From Lepidostoma basale (Eukaryota > Arthropoda > Insecta > Trichoptera > Lepidostomatidae): 64,000 nt of DNA. A model generated the notes under the pieces. That model saw nothing but the letters and a program-made list of their open reading frames with translations, did no database searches and had not been told where the DNA came from. Positions 19,565-31,125 of the stretch are shown one piece after another (the first letter of the stretch is position 1; the number at the start of each line of letters is the position of its first letter). The translations under genes and the position numbers were made by a program. The stretch spans positions 186,001 through 250,000 of the forward strand of contig JAHDVF020001324.1 in NCBI GenBank assembly GCA_022606425.2. Direction: 5' to 3'.

Positions 19565-20500
19565 TATAATTATATTGAAAAGCTCTTAACATCATAAAAC
19601 AGCGCGAGCCAAATCGACGTAAATGGCGAAAAAAATAAGATAAAAGAAATATATGTTACATAGAACCATGTGAATAGAAATATGACAGTTATCTATTTGT
19701 TGTTCTTATCGTAAGAGTATTCACGAATTCGATATAATAGCATCAAAAGGGACCTATCTACTTTGCCACCTGATTTAAAAGATGAATTGCTAAGCTAATA
19801 TTCTATATAACTAATATTAACTTAAAATTCGGTCATGTGATACTAAAGGTAAGTTTTGCTGGGTTATTATTTTCTAATTTAAAACAAAATTCCAAAAACA
19901 AGCATCGTATTATTATCTTCATTAAAAATAGCTTTGACCTGAATTGTGATTTATCTGATACGAATAAATTAATCAATTCCTTCGTTTCCACCAGTTGCGA
20001 TAAATAACCATGGGATATAAAACTTTTTTTTTTGCTTTGTGTACCTAATAAATTACTTATAATTGCGAGAAGCATCACGCTTTAATTATATTTTATTACG
20101 ATGGCAGTATTTTTACATTTTCGTAATACTAAATAATTTGTCAGGAAGAGATGAATGGAGCGAGTGTTGGGCTTGAGAGTAATAAAAAATAGTAACTGCG
20201 AAGGCGATCTGTCTTCATTCTTGTGATCTTCTCGTTCTATGTCATTCCGGGCGATTCTTAACTACTGTGATTCCGATATAGCTAATTTGTTATTAACAAA
20301 ATCGCCTCTATAAAAAAGAATTATCGCGTGCAGATGATCCCTGGAGGTGGAATCAATTCGTCTTACCAGGTAGATTGTGTTCAAAATGAAAAATAGATTT
20401 ATTTACGTAAACCCGTATAGAAATATCTTTGAGTAGCCTAGATGTTGTTGAGTATGCAATTCATATGAAGAATTTATCAAATTTTAACATTAAAAAAATA
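19565..20500. other. unique stretch, no gene seen
   Basis: Nothing convincing. CAGCGCGAGCCAAATCGACG at 19601 echoes a segment near the SINE at 62.47 kb. Confidence 0.4.
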
Positions 20501-20504
20501 TGAA

Positions 20505-20745
20505 TACGAATGAAAACGTCTGTTTCTAGAAATGTTATTATGGTTTGTGTAAATGATATGTTTCGCTTGTCTAAGGCATTACCAACTGGATCGAGCCGGA
20601 TTCGAAATTCATTAAATATTAATCGGATAAAACTTGTTATATACAATTTTTCGAGTAGCGTTAGAAAGGCGAAACATGTCATTCTCATAAATTAGGTTAT
20701 TACAAAATTTCTAGAAAACAGACGTTTTCATTCGTAATTATTTCT
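20505..20745. mobile_element. FB-D foldback, complete
   Basis: GAATGAAAACGTCTGTTTCT at 20508 is mirrored by AGAAAACAGACGTTTTCATTC at 20712. The arms contain GATATGTTTCGCTTGTCTAAGG and AGAAAGGCGAAACATGTCATTC. The centre is about 80 bp. Confidence 0.8.
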
Positions 20746-20784
20746 ATTTAAGACTAAAAAATACATCTTGGTATGATTATCTCA

Positions 20785-21072
20785 AGGAGTGTGCCCATGC
20801 CAACGAAAAGGCAGCGTTCACTCCGATCAGTAGAAACAAGTGCAAAAAACATAACAATTCCAGTCAGAACCAATGATGACAGTTTCTATGATCGTGCTTT
20901 CAGCGTTGCGGGTCCGTTGGCATAGAATAGCCTCCATGTTAGTATTAAGTATGAGGATAGTGACGTTAAATTTAAGAAACTTCTTGTTCGGTCAGTCATT
21001 TCCTAGTGCGCCCTTGGAGTGATTGATTTTACAAAACGGCGCACTTAAAATATAAGTCATCAAAATAATAAT
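20785..21072 (+). mobile_element. CR1-b C-terminal fragment
   Basis: The frame reads MPTKRQRSLRSVETSAKN then FYDRAFSVAGPLA, a stop where other copies have Trp, and NSLHVSIKYEDSDVKFKKLL. The 3' end is GCGCCCTTGGAG...CGGCGCACTTAAAATATAAG. It is a dead CR1/L2-type copy. Confidence 0.8.
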
Positions 21073-21430
21073 AAGCGTTTGAGGATGCCCTCACAAGGCG
21101 AAACAAATTTGTCACTATTTATATCAATTAAATCCTAGAAAAACAATATAAGGCTTTACTCTGAAGACTGGCACGCGGAATATTGAAAGTGATAAGTACC
21201 TACTAGGGTCTCTATGTATAATAGTCCATATTACAGGAATCTGTAGTCTCTCCACCACCTTTGTCGGTATCGCAGGTGAGTGTTTCATCTCCGGTATTAA
21301 TTATTGTCGTCTGGCTATCGGATGGACATGAATCCGCGCCACCGTTGGCAATACGTCTTGCGTAGCCGCCTTATGACCAGCGCCTCTAAATCTGTGCACC
21401 ATCACTATAAATTAATATGAATAGTTTATT
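21073..21430. other. unique stretch
   Basis: No gene seen; GC rises around 21230-21400. Confidence 0.4.
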
Positions 21431-21432
21431 CG

Positions 21433-22425
21433 AACTAACTAACTAACCATCACGCCCTCTCCCCGAAGGGTCAAGCAGAAAGAATGGACTGCCACACTTT
21501 TCTTTCCTGACACATTTCTCTCGCTTCCTCAACATTCATACATCGTGTCATGCACGCGCGTCGATTTCTCTGACTCCTCACGTGGCCGACATTCAATATT
21601 TGATTTATTTGATCGTGCCACGTTTTCCTCGGTCTTCCTCTATTTCTAGTTCCATTTACATCATTAACATATACTTTTTTACCATTGTTTCTTTCCATGT
21701 GTCCAAATCATCTTAATGATCCTTTCAATATTTTATTCTTTACACCATCATTCACACCGAATTCACTTCTTGTTTTTTCATTCGACACTCTATCATACAC
21801 AGGGAATCTAGACATTCGTCTAAGAGATCGCATTTTTACTGCATTTGATATACTTTCATCCTTCTATTGCCAGTTCCATGCTTCGCTTCCATTCATAAAG
21901 GTCGGTACAAGATCACCATTGTGCAGTACCATTTTAGCTTTTTTTGATAGGTTTTTGTTTGCGATGACAACTTTAAGTGCACCATTAACTTTGTTGCCTG
22001 CTCCAACCCTTCTTTCAATATTCTTCTCCACTCGTCCATATTTTGTTAACATACTTCTTAAATACACGAACTCATCTACTTGCTCCAAATTTTCACCACG
22101 CACGCTAATGTTGCAAACTGACGTGATTTCTTATTTTTCAAAAATCATCACCTTGGACTTATTAAAATTCATCATCAGATCATTTCGCATGCATACCTCA
22201 TACATACTATTCACCAGGACTTGTAGTATACTCGTATGCTTGTCTGCAAGTAGGACAGCGTCATCCGCATACAAGAGACAGCTTACTGACACTCCGCTCA
22301 TTTTGGCACCTACATCCAACCCTTTCAGCTCTTTCATGAAAAAAATATCGTTATTAGTTATATTAAGTATATTTCCCAGCTGGACAACCTCTTTGATATT
22401 TCCGTTAAAACCAGATGTGACAAAA
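21433..22425 (-). mobile_element. LINE-W, longest copy, with RT domain end
   Basis: On the minus strand the order is: a segment with MKELKGLDVGAKMSG; the reverse-transcriptase catalytic box CLLYADDAVLLAD (near 22250-22290); a MNFNKSKVMIF motif; then EQVDEFVYLRSMLTKYG; NGSEAWNWQ; GHMER; GRPRKTWHDQINQIL; and the terminal CCCTTCGGGG hairpin with GTTA tail. Stops and a frameshift break it into frames of 68-79 codons. YADD identifies the element as a non-LTR retrotransposon. The clade is unresolved. Confidence 0.85.
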
Positions 22426-22429
22426 TAAA

Positions 22430-22965
22430 ATGTTGGGAGTATTGTATTTTATAATCGTTTTATATAAAATACGGATTCCTTGGTCTATTATTAATAATTA
22501 TTTTAAATGCATAGGAGTCTTTTGGTTGCTTTATTAAAGTGATATGCAATTGGGGTTTGAGAACCGCTGGTGCTATAAACAAGCGACTGGTGACAAATGG
22601 CTCGAGAGGTTTCACTTTGGTCAAACCGACTGCGTCTGTCGTATAAGGAGTGGGGGGACGCAGCGGATATTTACTGCTATCTCTATCGGACACTTAATAC
22701 CCAGCATCCCGCATCGATCTCTTTAGATCACCATTTGTTCTCAACGTGTTCAACATACCACATGTTCTTGTATAACTGTTACCTAGATTATCTTTTGGAT
22801 TAAAACACTTTGTTACCCTTAACATTTTTAGAGATTACTACGAGTCAATAACAATATTATTTTTTCTTCTATATACGCCATACTTTGTGTTGTTATGATG
22901 GTTTATTTACTTTGTATATATGTACAACACTGAAGTGAAGCTTTCACAAAAATGGCGCTATATAA
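22430..22965. other. unique stretch plus FB-A outer segment
   Basis: 22540-22700 is GC-richer with no recognised coding motif. 22860-22935 contains CTTCTATATACGCCATACTTTG and ACTTTGTATATATGTACAAC, the outer part of FB-A seen also at 28.1 and 28.55 kb. Confidence 0.45.
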
Positions 22966-22967
22966 AT

Positions 22968-22996
22968 CATCATTATCATCATCATCATCATCATTT
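22968..22996. repeat. ATC microsatellite
   Basis: About nine ATC units directly beside the TAAC tail of the next LINE-W copy. The preceding 22945-22970 (GAAGCTTTCACAAAAATGGCGCTATATAAATC) looks like a CR1 3' end. Confidence 0.8.
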
Positions 22997-23508
22997 ACTA
23001 ACTAACTAACTAACCATCACGCCGTCTCCCCGAAGGAGTAGGCAGAAACAATGGACGGCCACACTTTTCTTTCCTGACATATATTTCTCGATTCCTCAAC
23101 ATTCATACATCGTGTCATGCACGCGCGTCGATTTCTCTGACTTCTCACATGGACGACATTCAATATTTGATTTATTTGATCGTGTCACGTTTTCCTCGGC
23201 CTTCCTCTATTTCTGGTTCCATTTACATCGTTAACATATAATTTTTTAACATTTTTTCTTCATTCATTCTTTCCATATGTCCAAACCATCCTTTCATTAT
23301 TTTGTTCATAACACCATCATTCGCACCGCACTCACTTCTTATATTTTCACTCGATACTTTATCATACACAGAGTATACACACATTCGTCTAAGAGATCTC
23401 ATTTCTACTGCATTTATTCTACTTTCATCCTTTTTTGGCCATTTTAATGCTTTTATTCCATAGATAAGGGTCGCTACAAAAACACAATTGTTCACTGCCA
23501 TTTTAGCT
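22997..23508 (-). mobile_element. LINE-W copy, 5'-truncated
   Basis: The minus strand runs from MAVNNCVFVATLIYGIKALK to the hairpin and GTTA tail. The first 92 codons are open (23501-23223). It retains WFGHMERMNEEKM. Confidence 0.85.
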
Positions 23509-23509
23509 C

Positions 23510-24012
23510 TTTAAAACAATTTTATGTTCATTAAAAAGATTAAGCATCTCACGTAGAGACAATCGCAATATATATTTGATTGTACATATTCATTGTAGAA
23601 GGAGTCTTCAAAGTAGTTGGCTGAAATAATTAGACTAAGCAGAAAAAATTCTCCAATCCACTTTTGATATGACGCGCATGCTCCGTAGGCGAGTGGGCGG
23701 AACAATTGGCGGGAGAAAACAATAGAATTCTCTGTGGTTCCCGCGCTTTTCTCTATCCCCACTCTTCCCCTCCTTGTTTCACTGTAGAACATTGCCAGCA
23801 TTTGTTTTCGGATGATCCAATAAAACGATTTGAAATGCTACTCATAGAACAAGCGCGCATTGTACTGTGTTACAATCGTGTTATTGTGAAGACATAGCTA
23901 ACGGTTTTGAAATGAAATACAAGTATCCAATGTCCAAACAGAATATAATACAATGTGTCATAGTTTATACGTAAATAAAGTACGTATTTTTTAAATTATT
24001 TACATAGAACTT
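23510..24012. other. unique stretch
   Basis: 23640-23800 is GC-richer. No gene identified. Confidence 0.4.
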
Positions 24013-24014
24013 TT

Positions 24015-24520
24015 TTAACTAACTAACTATCACGCCGTCTCCCCGAAGGGGCAGGCTGAAAGAATGGACTGCCACACTTTTCTTTCCTGACATATTTCTC
24101 TCTCTTCCTCAACATTCATACATCGTGTAATGCACCCGCGTCGATTTCTCTGACTCCTCACATGGCCGGCATTCAATATTTGATTTATTTTATCGTGCCT
24201 TGTTTTCCTCGGTCTTATACTTTTTACAACATATACTTTTTTTTACCATTCATTCATTTTTTCCATGGGTCCAAACCATCTTAATGATCCTTTCATTATT
24301 TTGTTCATAACACAATCATTCGCACCGCATTCACTTCTTATATTTTCATTCGACACTCTATCATACACAGAGTATCGACACATTCGTCTAAGAGAGCTCA
24401 TTTCTACTGCATTTATTCTACTTTCATCCTTATTTTGCCAGTTCTATGCTTCGCTTCCATTCATAAGCACTGTGCACTGCCATTCTAGATTTTTTGGATA
24501 GGTTTTTGTTTGCGATAACA
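24015..24520 (-). mobile_element. LINE-W copy, 5'-truncated
   Basis: Same span as the 23.0-kb copy, with several frameshifts and a deletion around VNDVNGTRN. It keeps the CCCCGAAGGGG hairpin and the tail. Confidence 0.8.
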
Positions 24521-24599
24521 ACTTAAAGAACCTTTTTTAGAACTTTTTTATTAATAAATAAATGACGCTCCCAAAGTCATCACTGCAAATAGAAAAACA

Positions 24600-25035
24600 A
24601 CCTCTGAAGCAGAGATGGCAGTACATAATGGAGTTTTCATGCCAACAATTACGTATGTAAGAGAAGCTTGGAGCTGGCAAAATAAGGATGAAACTTGGAT
24701 AAATGCCGAAGAAATGAGATCACTGAGAATAATGATGGAAAACGATTTATGATAGAACACCGAACGACGAAATAAGGAAGAAATGTAAGGTAGATGATTG
24801 CATCGCTTTGTTTTAAATAAAAAAGGATCTTTGAGATGGTTTGAAAATTTGGAACGAATGGTTAAAATATTGTGTACAAGCAGTGAGAGTGGAAAGCGAA
24901 GCCGCGAAAGACCAAGAAAGCATGGTATTACCAAATTAATCAAATACTAAAAGGAGCATGTTACGATCAGGAGAGAGCAGTATGACGGTCCATCCTCTGT
25001 GCCTACCCCTTCGGTGAAACGGCGTAATGGTTAAG
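24600..25035 (+). mobile_element. LINE-W diverged copy
   Basis: It begins at MAVHNGVFMPTITYVREAWSWQ (with errors) and ends CCCCTTCGGTGAAACGGCGTAATGGTTAAG. It belongs to the same diverged group as 0.2, 14.0 and 48.6 kb (residues MRSLRRMMEND and KKGSLRWFE). Confidence 0.75.
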
Positions 25036-25865
25036 TATTGTTGTTTAATTATCTTAACAACATTTTTGGGATATACATTGCGATTCTTGTTGCAATTGAT
25101 ATTGCACTAGCAAAGCAAAATAAAATATAATGAGGCATCTAGAAAGTGGAAGTTTTTATAAAATTTATACTTTTTATGTTATTAATAGATTTGAGATATT
25201 TTTAGTTCACGTAAGTTATAATTGTTATTTTGAACCATTAAAAAAACATATATAATGAAATATACTCTATACAAAAATTTAATATTTTAATATTCGCGCT
25301 TCTAATTTCTTTTTATTAGGGTTCATTAATATTTCGTCATAAGGACGTTATCAAAATGTGGCGAGTATCTACATACAATATTAATAAAAGTTTGATCATA
25401 AATATTCAAAAAGTACCTAAATAAATGCACTCAAAGCACACGTTACATTTTGATAATGCGGTAAAGGCGAAACCTATTAAACCGTTGGAGCTTTTCTAGA
25501 CAGTATTTTTATAATTTATTAGGTTCCACCTTTTTATTTTTATACCTACCTACACACACAATTTGTGGACCTGTATTATTTTCACAAATTTTATTTTTTA
25601 TAACTTAGATAAAAACACAAATATATGTAAACTAATCATGAAAATAAAATTAAGAAGACGATGTTATTTAAGTACTATTTTAAGTTATTTAAGTAAGGAA
25701 AATCTTGAGCATACGCAAAGAGTTTTTCATTTCATAAACATGTGTGCTAATAAAATAAACTTTGTTCTAAAAGCAAGGGTAAGGAAAAATAAATGAAGTC
25801 GAACATAATTTTTTTTTTTATATAAAGCTCAATTTCGCTTGCATTTTATCTTGCTTACGACCTTT
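25036..25865. other. AT-rich stretch with an FB-D relic
   Basis: TTTTGATAATGCGGTAAAGGCGAAACC at 25449-25475 resembles FB-D. The 77-codon frame at 25563 has no known motif. Confidence 0.4.
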
Positions 25866-25869
25866 TGAA

Positions 25870-26110
25870 CCGTTGAAAACTTCCTGGCATTGTTATCCAC
25901 GAGACAATGGCCCGGCAAGCCAATAAAGTATCAAACTCCCACGCGATAAGGCGGGCTTTGGCGGATCACGCGCGGGCGGCGCCTGCGCTCCTGTAAGCCC
26001 GTGGCGCCCGCATGACAATGGCTAGCCATTCCCCTGCGAATTTCCTATTTGTAGACGGGCGCGGAAGGGCTTAAACGACCTATTGTTACCGTACTCCTGC
26101 GTTTCGGAAT
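25870..26110. other. GC/CpG-rich island, non-coding
   Basis: A compact block, densest at 25910-26030, full of CGCG, GGCGCC and GCCCG words within strongly AT-rich surroundings. No frame is convincing. Candidates are a conserved regulatory element or a recently acquired segment. Confidence 0.5.
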
Positions 26111-26139
26111 GAAAGGAAATTGAACCTTAGATAAAAATA

Positions 26140-26535
26140 TCAAGATTTTTTTAATACAGTAATATTTAAATACCTATAGCGGTGTCTCCCCAAAGGGGTA
26201 GGCAGAAAGAATTGACCGCAACACTGTTCTTTTTTTACCTACTTTTCTCGCTTAAGCCTTATATAAATATATCAAAGAGAATCAAGATTTTTTTAATTCA
26301 GAAATATTTTAATAACAACAGCGCCGTCTCCCAAAGTGGTAGGCAGAAAGCACTAATATTTTTTGACCTACTTCTCTCGATTCCTCCACATTCATACATC
26401 ATGCCATCTATGCACGTTGAGATCTCAGACACCTTTCGTGGCCCACATTTAATATTTTATTGATTTGATCGTGACACTTTTTCCTCAGTCTTCCTCTATT
26501 GCTTATTCAATTAACGTCATTCACATATTCTATAT
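26140..26535 (-). mobile_element. LINE-W copy with a local tandem duplication
   Basis: The 3' terminus occurs twice: AGCGGTGTCTCCCCAAAGGGGTAGGCAG at 26179 and AGCGCCGTCTCCCAAAGTGGTAGGCAG at 26319. Each is preceded by ATCAAGATTTTTTTAAT and an ATATTT-rich stretch, so about 140 bp were duplicated with flanking DNA. The rest runs to about 26530. Confidence 0.7.
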
Positions 26536-26554
26536 TTAATACTATAATTAGTGC

Positions 26555-26775
26555 ATAGACCAGAGTCAGAGTTTAGATCGAGACTCAAAACAAACCTTTT
26601 CAAATTATCATTTCCTGATAGGAAGGGCTGATCGACTATGTTAGGTGCAGCCCTCATACTAAGTATGTTTATTTTTTTAAACTACTTCATAAAACGGAGC
26701 ATTTTCTACAGCGCCCTTGAGATGAGTAATTCATAAAAATGGTGCTCTATAAATTTTCCAATTTATTATTATTAT
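26555..26775 (+). mobile_element. CR1-c 3' end
   Basis: A short coding end (RVRSRLKTNLFKLSFPDRKG) precedes AGCGCCCTTGAGATGAG and GGTGCTCTATAAATTTTCC, then an ATT tail. The LKT.LF residues are typical of CR1/L2 C-termini. Confidence 0.75.
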
Positions 26776-26929
26776 AATAATTATCAATAAATCTTAATTT
26801 ATTCATTCCATAGGTCTAAACAAGCAAGCATATTTTGCGTTATGTACCAAAAATTTTATCTTCATACAAATTATCAGACAATGTCCCAAAAGTAACAAAC
26901 CAAATTCATCATTTTTAATTACGAATATA

Positions 26930-27165
26930 GCGGTTTCGCCAGGGTCGCTGGCATCGACGGACTGGTGACAGTCTTGCAAACTGAGTCCTTTATATACATA
27001 CAGATCAGTGGTGGTAAACATGATTCTATACAAAAATAATCTTAAATTTTTAAGATATTTTTTATAGAATCATTTTGTCACCCGTTATCTGTATGTATAT
27101 AGGGACTCCAGTCTGTCGCTGCCAGCGAGCCTGGCGAAACTGGTTGCTATCGAAATAAAGACAAA
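26930..27165. mobile_element. FB-E foldback
   Basis: Left arm CGGTTTCGCCAGGGTCGCTGG and ATATACATACAGATCAG; right arm CTGTATGTATATAGGGACTCC and GCCAGCGAGCCTGGCGAAAC, ending AAATAAAGACAAAACTGG. The hairpin GCCAG/CTGGC sits between CTGTCG and GAAAC in the right arm. Confidence 0.8.
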
Positions 27166-27540
27166 ACTGGATGTAGTTGAAAAACATCGTTTTATTTAAA
27201 ATAGTGATGTGATTTCAATCTGCTTTCCCTTTGTAAATATATATTTTAAGATAGTTTGTTAGTTGTTTCGTTTGATTTATGCTTGTGATGTCATCTGTAG
27301 GGCCATTAAACCAGAAGGCCTCTATGTATAGTATTACAATGTATTTGGAATGTTCCAGAAGTAACGTTCATCTTCATTAGGTGTACAATAATATAACAGG
27401 TGATTTAAGATTAATTTCAAACGATCTGTTGCCTGTAATATTCTACTGCCAACCTACAAATATAATTGGTACCTACGTAATTATATAAAATGTACAGTGT
27501 AACTCGAAATAATCCAAACATAAAATAATATTTTATTTCT
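27166..27540. other. unique stretch
   Basis: No gene or repeat seen. Confidence 0.4.
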
Positions 27541-27547
27541 ATTTTTC

Positions 27548-28072
27548 TTTTTTATGCACTTTGTATATACAACACTTTTATTAAAAAGATAATATTATAT
27601 AGACACGTTTCGGACCAACAGTCCTTCTTCAGTATAGTTACATATTTACAAAATATTATAAAATTGTTTACATGTTCTGACAGATGTTATCAAGATTTAT
27701 TTTGGAACGTTTATGCTTTTGTTATAACAAATATTATGATTCAATTTAAAATATTAATTTAAAGTTCTTATTCGGCTTCAGGTAATTACTTACAACAAAG
27801 GGAATAAATCAAAGATTGGACTTGACGTTAAATTTATTTGATTATTTATAATATTTTCTTATTTATATTATAAATAATCATAATATTTGTTACGACAAAA
27901 GCATAAACTTTCCAAAATAAATCTTCATAACATCTGTCAGATCATGTAAACAATAAAAATTTTATAATATTTTATCAATATGTATTTTTACTGAAGGACT
28001 GTTTGTCCGAAACATGTCTATATAATTTAATTTTTTTAATAAAAGTCTTGTATATACAAAGTGCATAAAAAA
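27548..28072. mobile_element. FB-A foldback, longest copy
   Basis: TTTTTTATGCACTTTGTATATAC at 27549 is mirrored by GTATATACAAAGTGCATAAAAAA at 28050. Inside, both arms contain CATGTTTCGGAC-type and TTTATGCTTTTGTTATAACAAATATTATG sequences. The arms are about 240 bp. No protein is encoded. Confidence 0.85.
27598..27636 (-). ncRNA. hammerhead-like motif (FB-A left arm)
   Basis: On the minus strand: TATA, CTGAAGA (27626-27632), hairpin GGAC-TGTTG-GTCC, GAAAC, GT, GTC and TATA. Helix II is perfect. The CTGATGA box has one change. The opposite arm at 27991-28020 has lost three bases of the box. Confidence 0.5.
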
Positions 28073-28179
28073 TAAAAATAGAAATAAACCATCATAACAA
28101 CACAAAGTATGCCGTATATAGAAGAAATGAAATCACGGCATGAGGCGCATTAGTAACTTCGTGTTTTTAACTAACATTT

Positions 28180-28300
28180 AGGTAGTTTTTACGACTAATA
28201 ACTGCCACACCAAAGGTTCCGGCTTCTATTCCTGGCGAAGGCAGTGTGGTTGTCACATTGTTATTGGTCTTGTGTGGAATTCACGCTTAAGTTTATCCAA
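28180..28300 (+). mobile_element. SINE fragment
   Basis: GGTTCCGGCTTCTATTCCTGGCG and GGCAGTGTGGTTGTCACATTG match the SINE body. The box A end is decayed. Confidence 0.7.
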
Positions 28301-29410
28301 AATTAATGATATATTTTTTATTTTTTTCCTAACGCTTTCGTTTGACTATATTCAGTTCTTGTATATGCAATTGTAACTTTACAAAATTCCATTAAGAAAT
28401 ATTATTTTTACCGGAGTGGTTTTAAAATCACATTTATTTTACCAGTTCTAACATAGGTATATATTTTTAACATTTTTAAAACATGATTATTTCCACATTA
28501 AATATGTTGCTATTGGTTTTCTTATCTTTCTTTATATACTTTGTATACAACACTCACATCTAAACATTATTTAAACATCTACAACACAAAGTATGGCGAA
28601 CATAGAAGAACTTCTTATATTTCTTTCACGTGTTGCTTTGAAATATTTTATCATCTTCTTCTTCATGGTTACAACCCTGAAGATTGGTCTGCAACAAGCG
28701 TCACTCTATTCCTCCACTTAGTCCTGTCTCCAGCCAGTCTCTTCATCTCTGTGTAGCTGCCACAGCGCATGTCTCTAATCAATATCAATGTTCATAAAAG
28801 AAGTAACTTCCGAATCACCCTATACATTTTTCTTTTATCCGAACACCTGATAACCAGTTCGACACAGACAGGTATTACCCAATAACCTCACAAACTGTAA
28901 TTTCTTCAGATGTAGCAACGAAATGCAGTATTTCCCAGTAAATCTCGACCGCATTTCATATCAAACAATTAAGATACGCTTCTTATGCATTTCGAGTTGC
29001 TTGAGTTTTAGCCGGTTTTATTACCTTGTGTCAATGTCCCCCTAATAATCAAATGCTAGTAAAACATAAATTTATTACACCATTATATATTTAAAACGTT
29101 ATTATGTATAAAAAGGCAGGATATTTAAAAGATTTGTCCAAACTTTTTCTTATGCTACGGGTATATACATTATTAGGAAATCGAATAAAGTATAATTTAT
29201 TCACGTTTTTAATTAATCTCCAGAGGGTAACAATCTTTCGAATTTTAGTATGGGTATTAAATTTTTATTGTTTCATTAGCTGATTAGGAGAATGCTTTTT
29301 AAAATAGTTTTAAAATAATGAGTTATTTTCGTTAAAATGTTTATCAAATGTAATAAACAAATGCCCTTTGATTAACAATTTATTTTAGTCACCATAAATA
29401 AATAATATAT
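28301..29410. other. AT-rich stretch with FB-A outer segment
   Basis: 28530-28615 holds TACTTTGTATACAACACTCAC and ACAACACAAAGTATGGCGAA, an inverted pair of the FB-A outer part. The rest shows no gene. Confidence 0.45.
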
Positions 29411-29414
29411 TTGA

Positions 29415-29560
29415 TCAAGTGAGGAGTCGAAGAAATCGACGTCCGTGCATGACACGACGTATAAATGTAGAGGATCCGTGTGTCAGGACAGAACAATGTG
29501 GCGGTCCATTGTTTCTACCTTCCCCTTTGGGACGACGGCGTGATGGTTAGTTACTTTTTT
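29415..29560 (+). mobile_element. LINE-W 3' end
   Basis: GTGAGGAGTCGAAGAAATCG through GACGGCGTGATGGTTAGTTA, then a T run. Short internal deletion after the NVEDP codons. Confidence 0.8.
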
Positions 29561-29561
29561 T

Positions 29562-29796
29562 TTTTTTTAAATACACAACAGCTCGATTGAACCAAATTAC
29601 TGTGTACAATTTATTTGAGCTATTATATTGATTCTCACGACGTGTGATAGGTAGCCAATCTATCGCCATTTTATTGTCACGTGAATTCTACACCAGACCA
29701 ACGACTGTGTGACAATCACACTGCCATCGCCAGGAATCGAACCCGGGACCTTCGGAATAGAAGTCAGAGCTCTAACCATTATGCCACGAAGGCCGA
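29562..29796 (-). mobile_element. tRNA-derived SINE, near full length
   Basis: The minus strand starts GGCCTTCGTGGCATAATGG (box A-like). Box B GGTTCGATTCC lies at 29733-29743. The body contains GTCACACAGTCGTTGGTCTG and CACGTGACAATAAAATGGCG. The tail is A-rich (the T run on the plus strand). RNA polymerase III would transcribe an active parent. Confidence 0.85.
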
Positions 29797-29834
29797 CTTA
29801 GTTTATATTATTATTAGCTGTATTTTCATTTGGA

Positions 29835-29910
29835 TAATCCATTGTTTTGGCCGAAACACTGTGATACTTCAATATAATAAATACTGAATTATCAGTGTTT
29901 CGGCCTGTTT
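29835..29910. mobile_element. FB-I small foldback
   Basis: TTGGCCGAAACACTGTGATAC and ATTATCAGTGTTTCGGCC face each other over 75 bp. Confidence 0.6.
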
Positions 29911-30880
29911 TATGCGTGGCATAGTGAACGTCCATTCAAGCCGAGAAGCCAGGCTTGCATTAAAAAATCTATATTAAAACGATGTTTTAGGCGTTTGAGC
30001 CTTTTTTCAATTTCGCACGAGTGCATTAAAGCGATTTAATTCGTTGCGTTGGAAATGTCTCCGCCGACATGCACAGAAATGACCTACGCGTAGGTTTTGT
30101 TTCACTTATAAGAGCCGTATTTTATTTCACTCAAGTAAGTGAGAAGCCCGCGAAATCGCGTACGTCCACATGCTTTGTTTCATGTTTTCGATGGGCTTCA
30201 TATTGGGCATGCAAAATGTAAAACGGTCTTTGTCGCACTTATGTATTTTTGGCTTGTAATCATATAGCTACTGGTGTTATACACTCTTTGAAGACCTTCC
30301 AACGCGGTCAAGTTCTTCTTATGATGTTATGTTACTCGCGCGATCTCTTTCCTATGATCGCGATGATCTTACCTAGTGTCTTGCCTGCTCTCATCCCTAG
30401 TGACTTTATCCACGAAGTTCTCAAACATATAACCAAAAACATATACTCGTATATTATAATTTATTCATTCATATAAATTTTCTTATATAATTATTAATAT
30501 AGTTACTGGTGCGTTGAATACTTTGTAATTTATGGACAGTATAACTATCATTCTAATAATTAATTAAACCTGTTTTGTATATGAAATTGAATTTAGTGAT
30601 TCGTATTATAAACAGGTGAAATCTAAACATTTTGGTTCGGGCTTACATAAGTTGGATTATAGAAATTACCTGTATACGATTTAACTGGTCTACTTGGTAA
30701 GAAAGTGAATAAATAGGCGAACACTAAATTTATATGTACACTTGAAAATAGACAACCCTACGTGTCGCACAAGATCCACCGCAAGCCAAAAAATTCCTGA
30801 TTATCGCATCAATTAAGCTCAAAGCGCGGCAATTTACCGGACACTTGACAGCTACAGATAATAATAATTGTATTGCTATG
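29911..30880. other. unique DNA with GC-richer patches
   Basis: 29990-30200, 30290-30420 and 30740-30870 are GC-richer and look unique. Short frames have no recognised domain. No gene supported. Confidence 0.4.
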
Positions 30881-30884
30881 TGTG

Positions 30885-31047
30885 TACGGCGGGATATCGA
30901 GGGAGAGTAGCGTAGCTTAAATGTGGTCTGGGTCCCCCTTGGATGCAAATATACATATATTATTTTTTTTTTTTAACGTAAGTCCCGCAGACGGGCCAAG
31001 GGAGTGCATGAGTGAGGCTGACGAAAGGCGCCGCTGCGCCAATAACA
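30885..31047 (+). repeat. direct repeat R, copy 1
   Basis: Blocks AGAGTAGCGTAGCTTAAATG, GGTCTGGGTCCCCCTTGG, AACGTAAGTCCCGCAGACGG and GACGAAAGGCGCCGCTGCGCC recur in the same order at 31838-32012. A FB-D half (31065-31125) follows copy 1. Origin is unknown; it may be the end of one larger element. Confidence 0.75.
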
Positions 31048-31125
31048 GCTTCGCGTAACGTGAAACATGTCATTCCCATAAAATATAATAAAACTTCTAG
31101 AAAACAAATGTTTTCATTCGTATTA

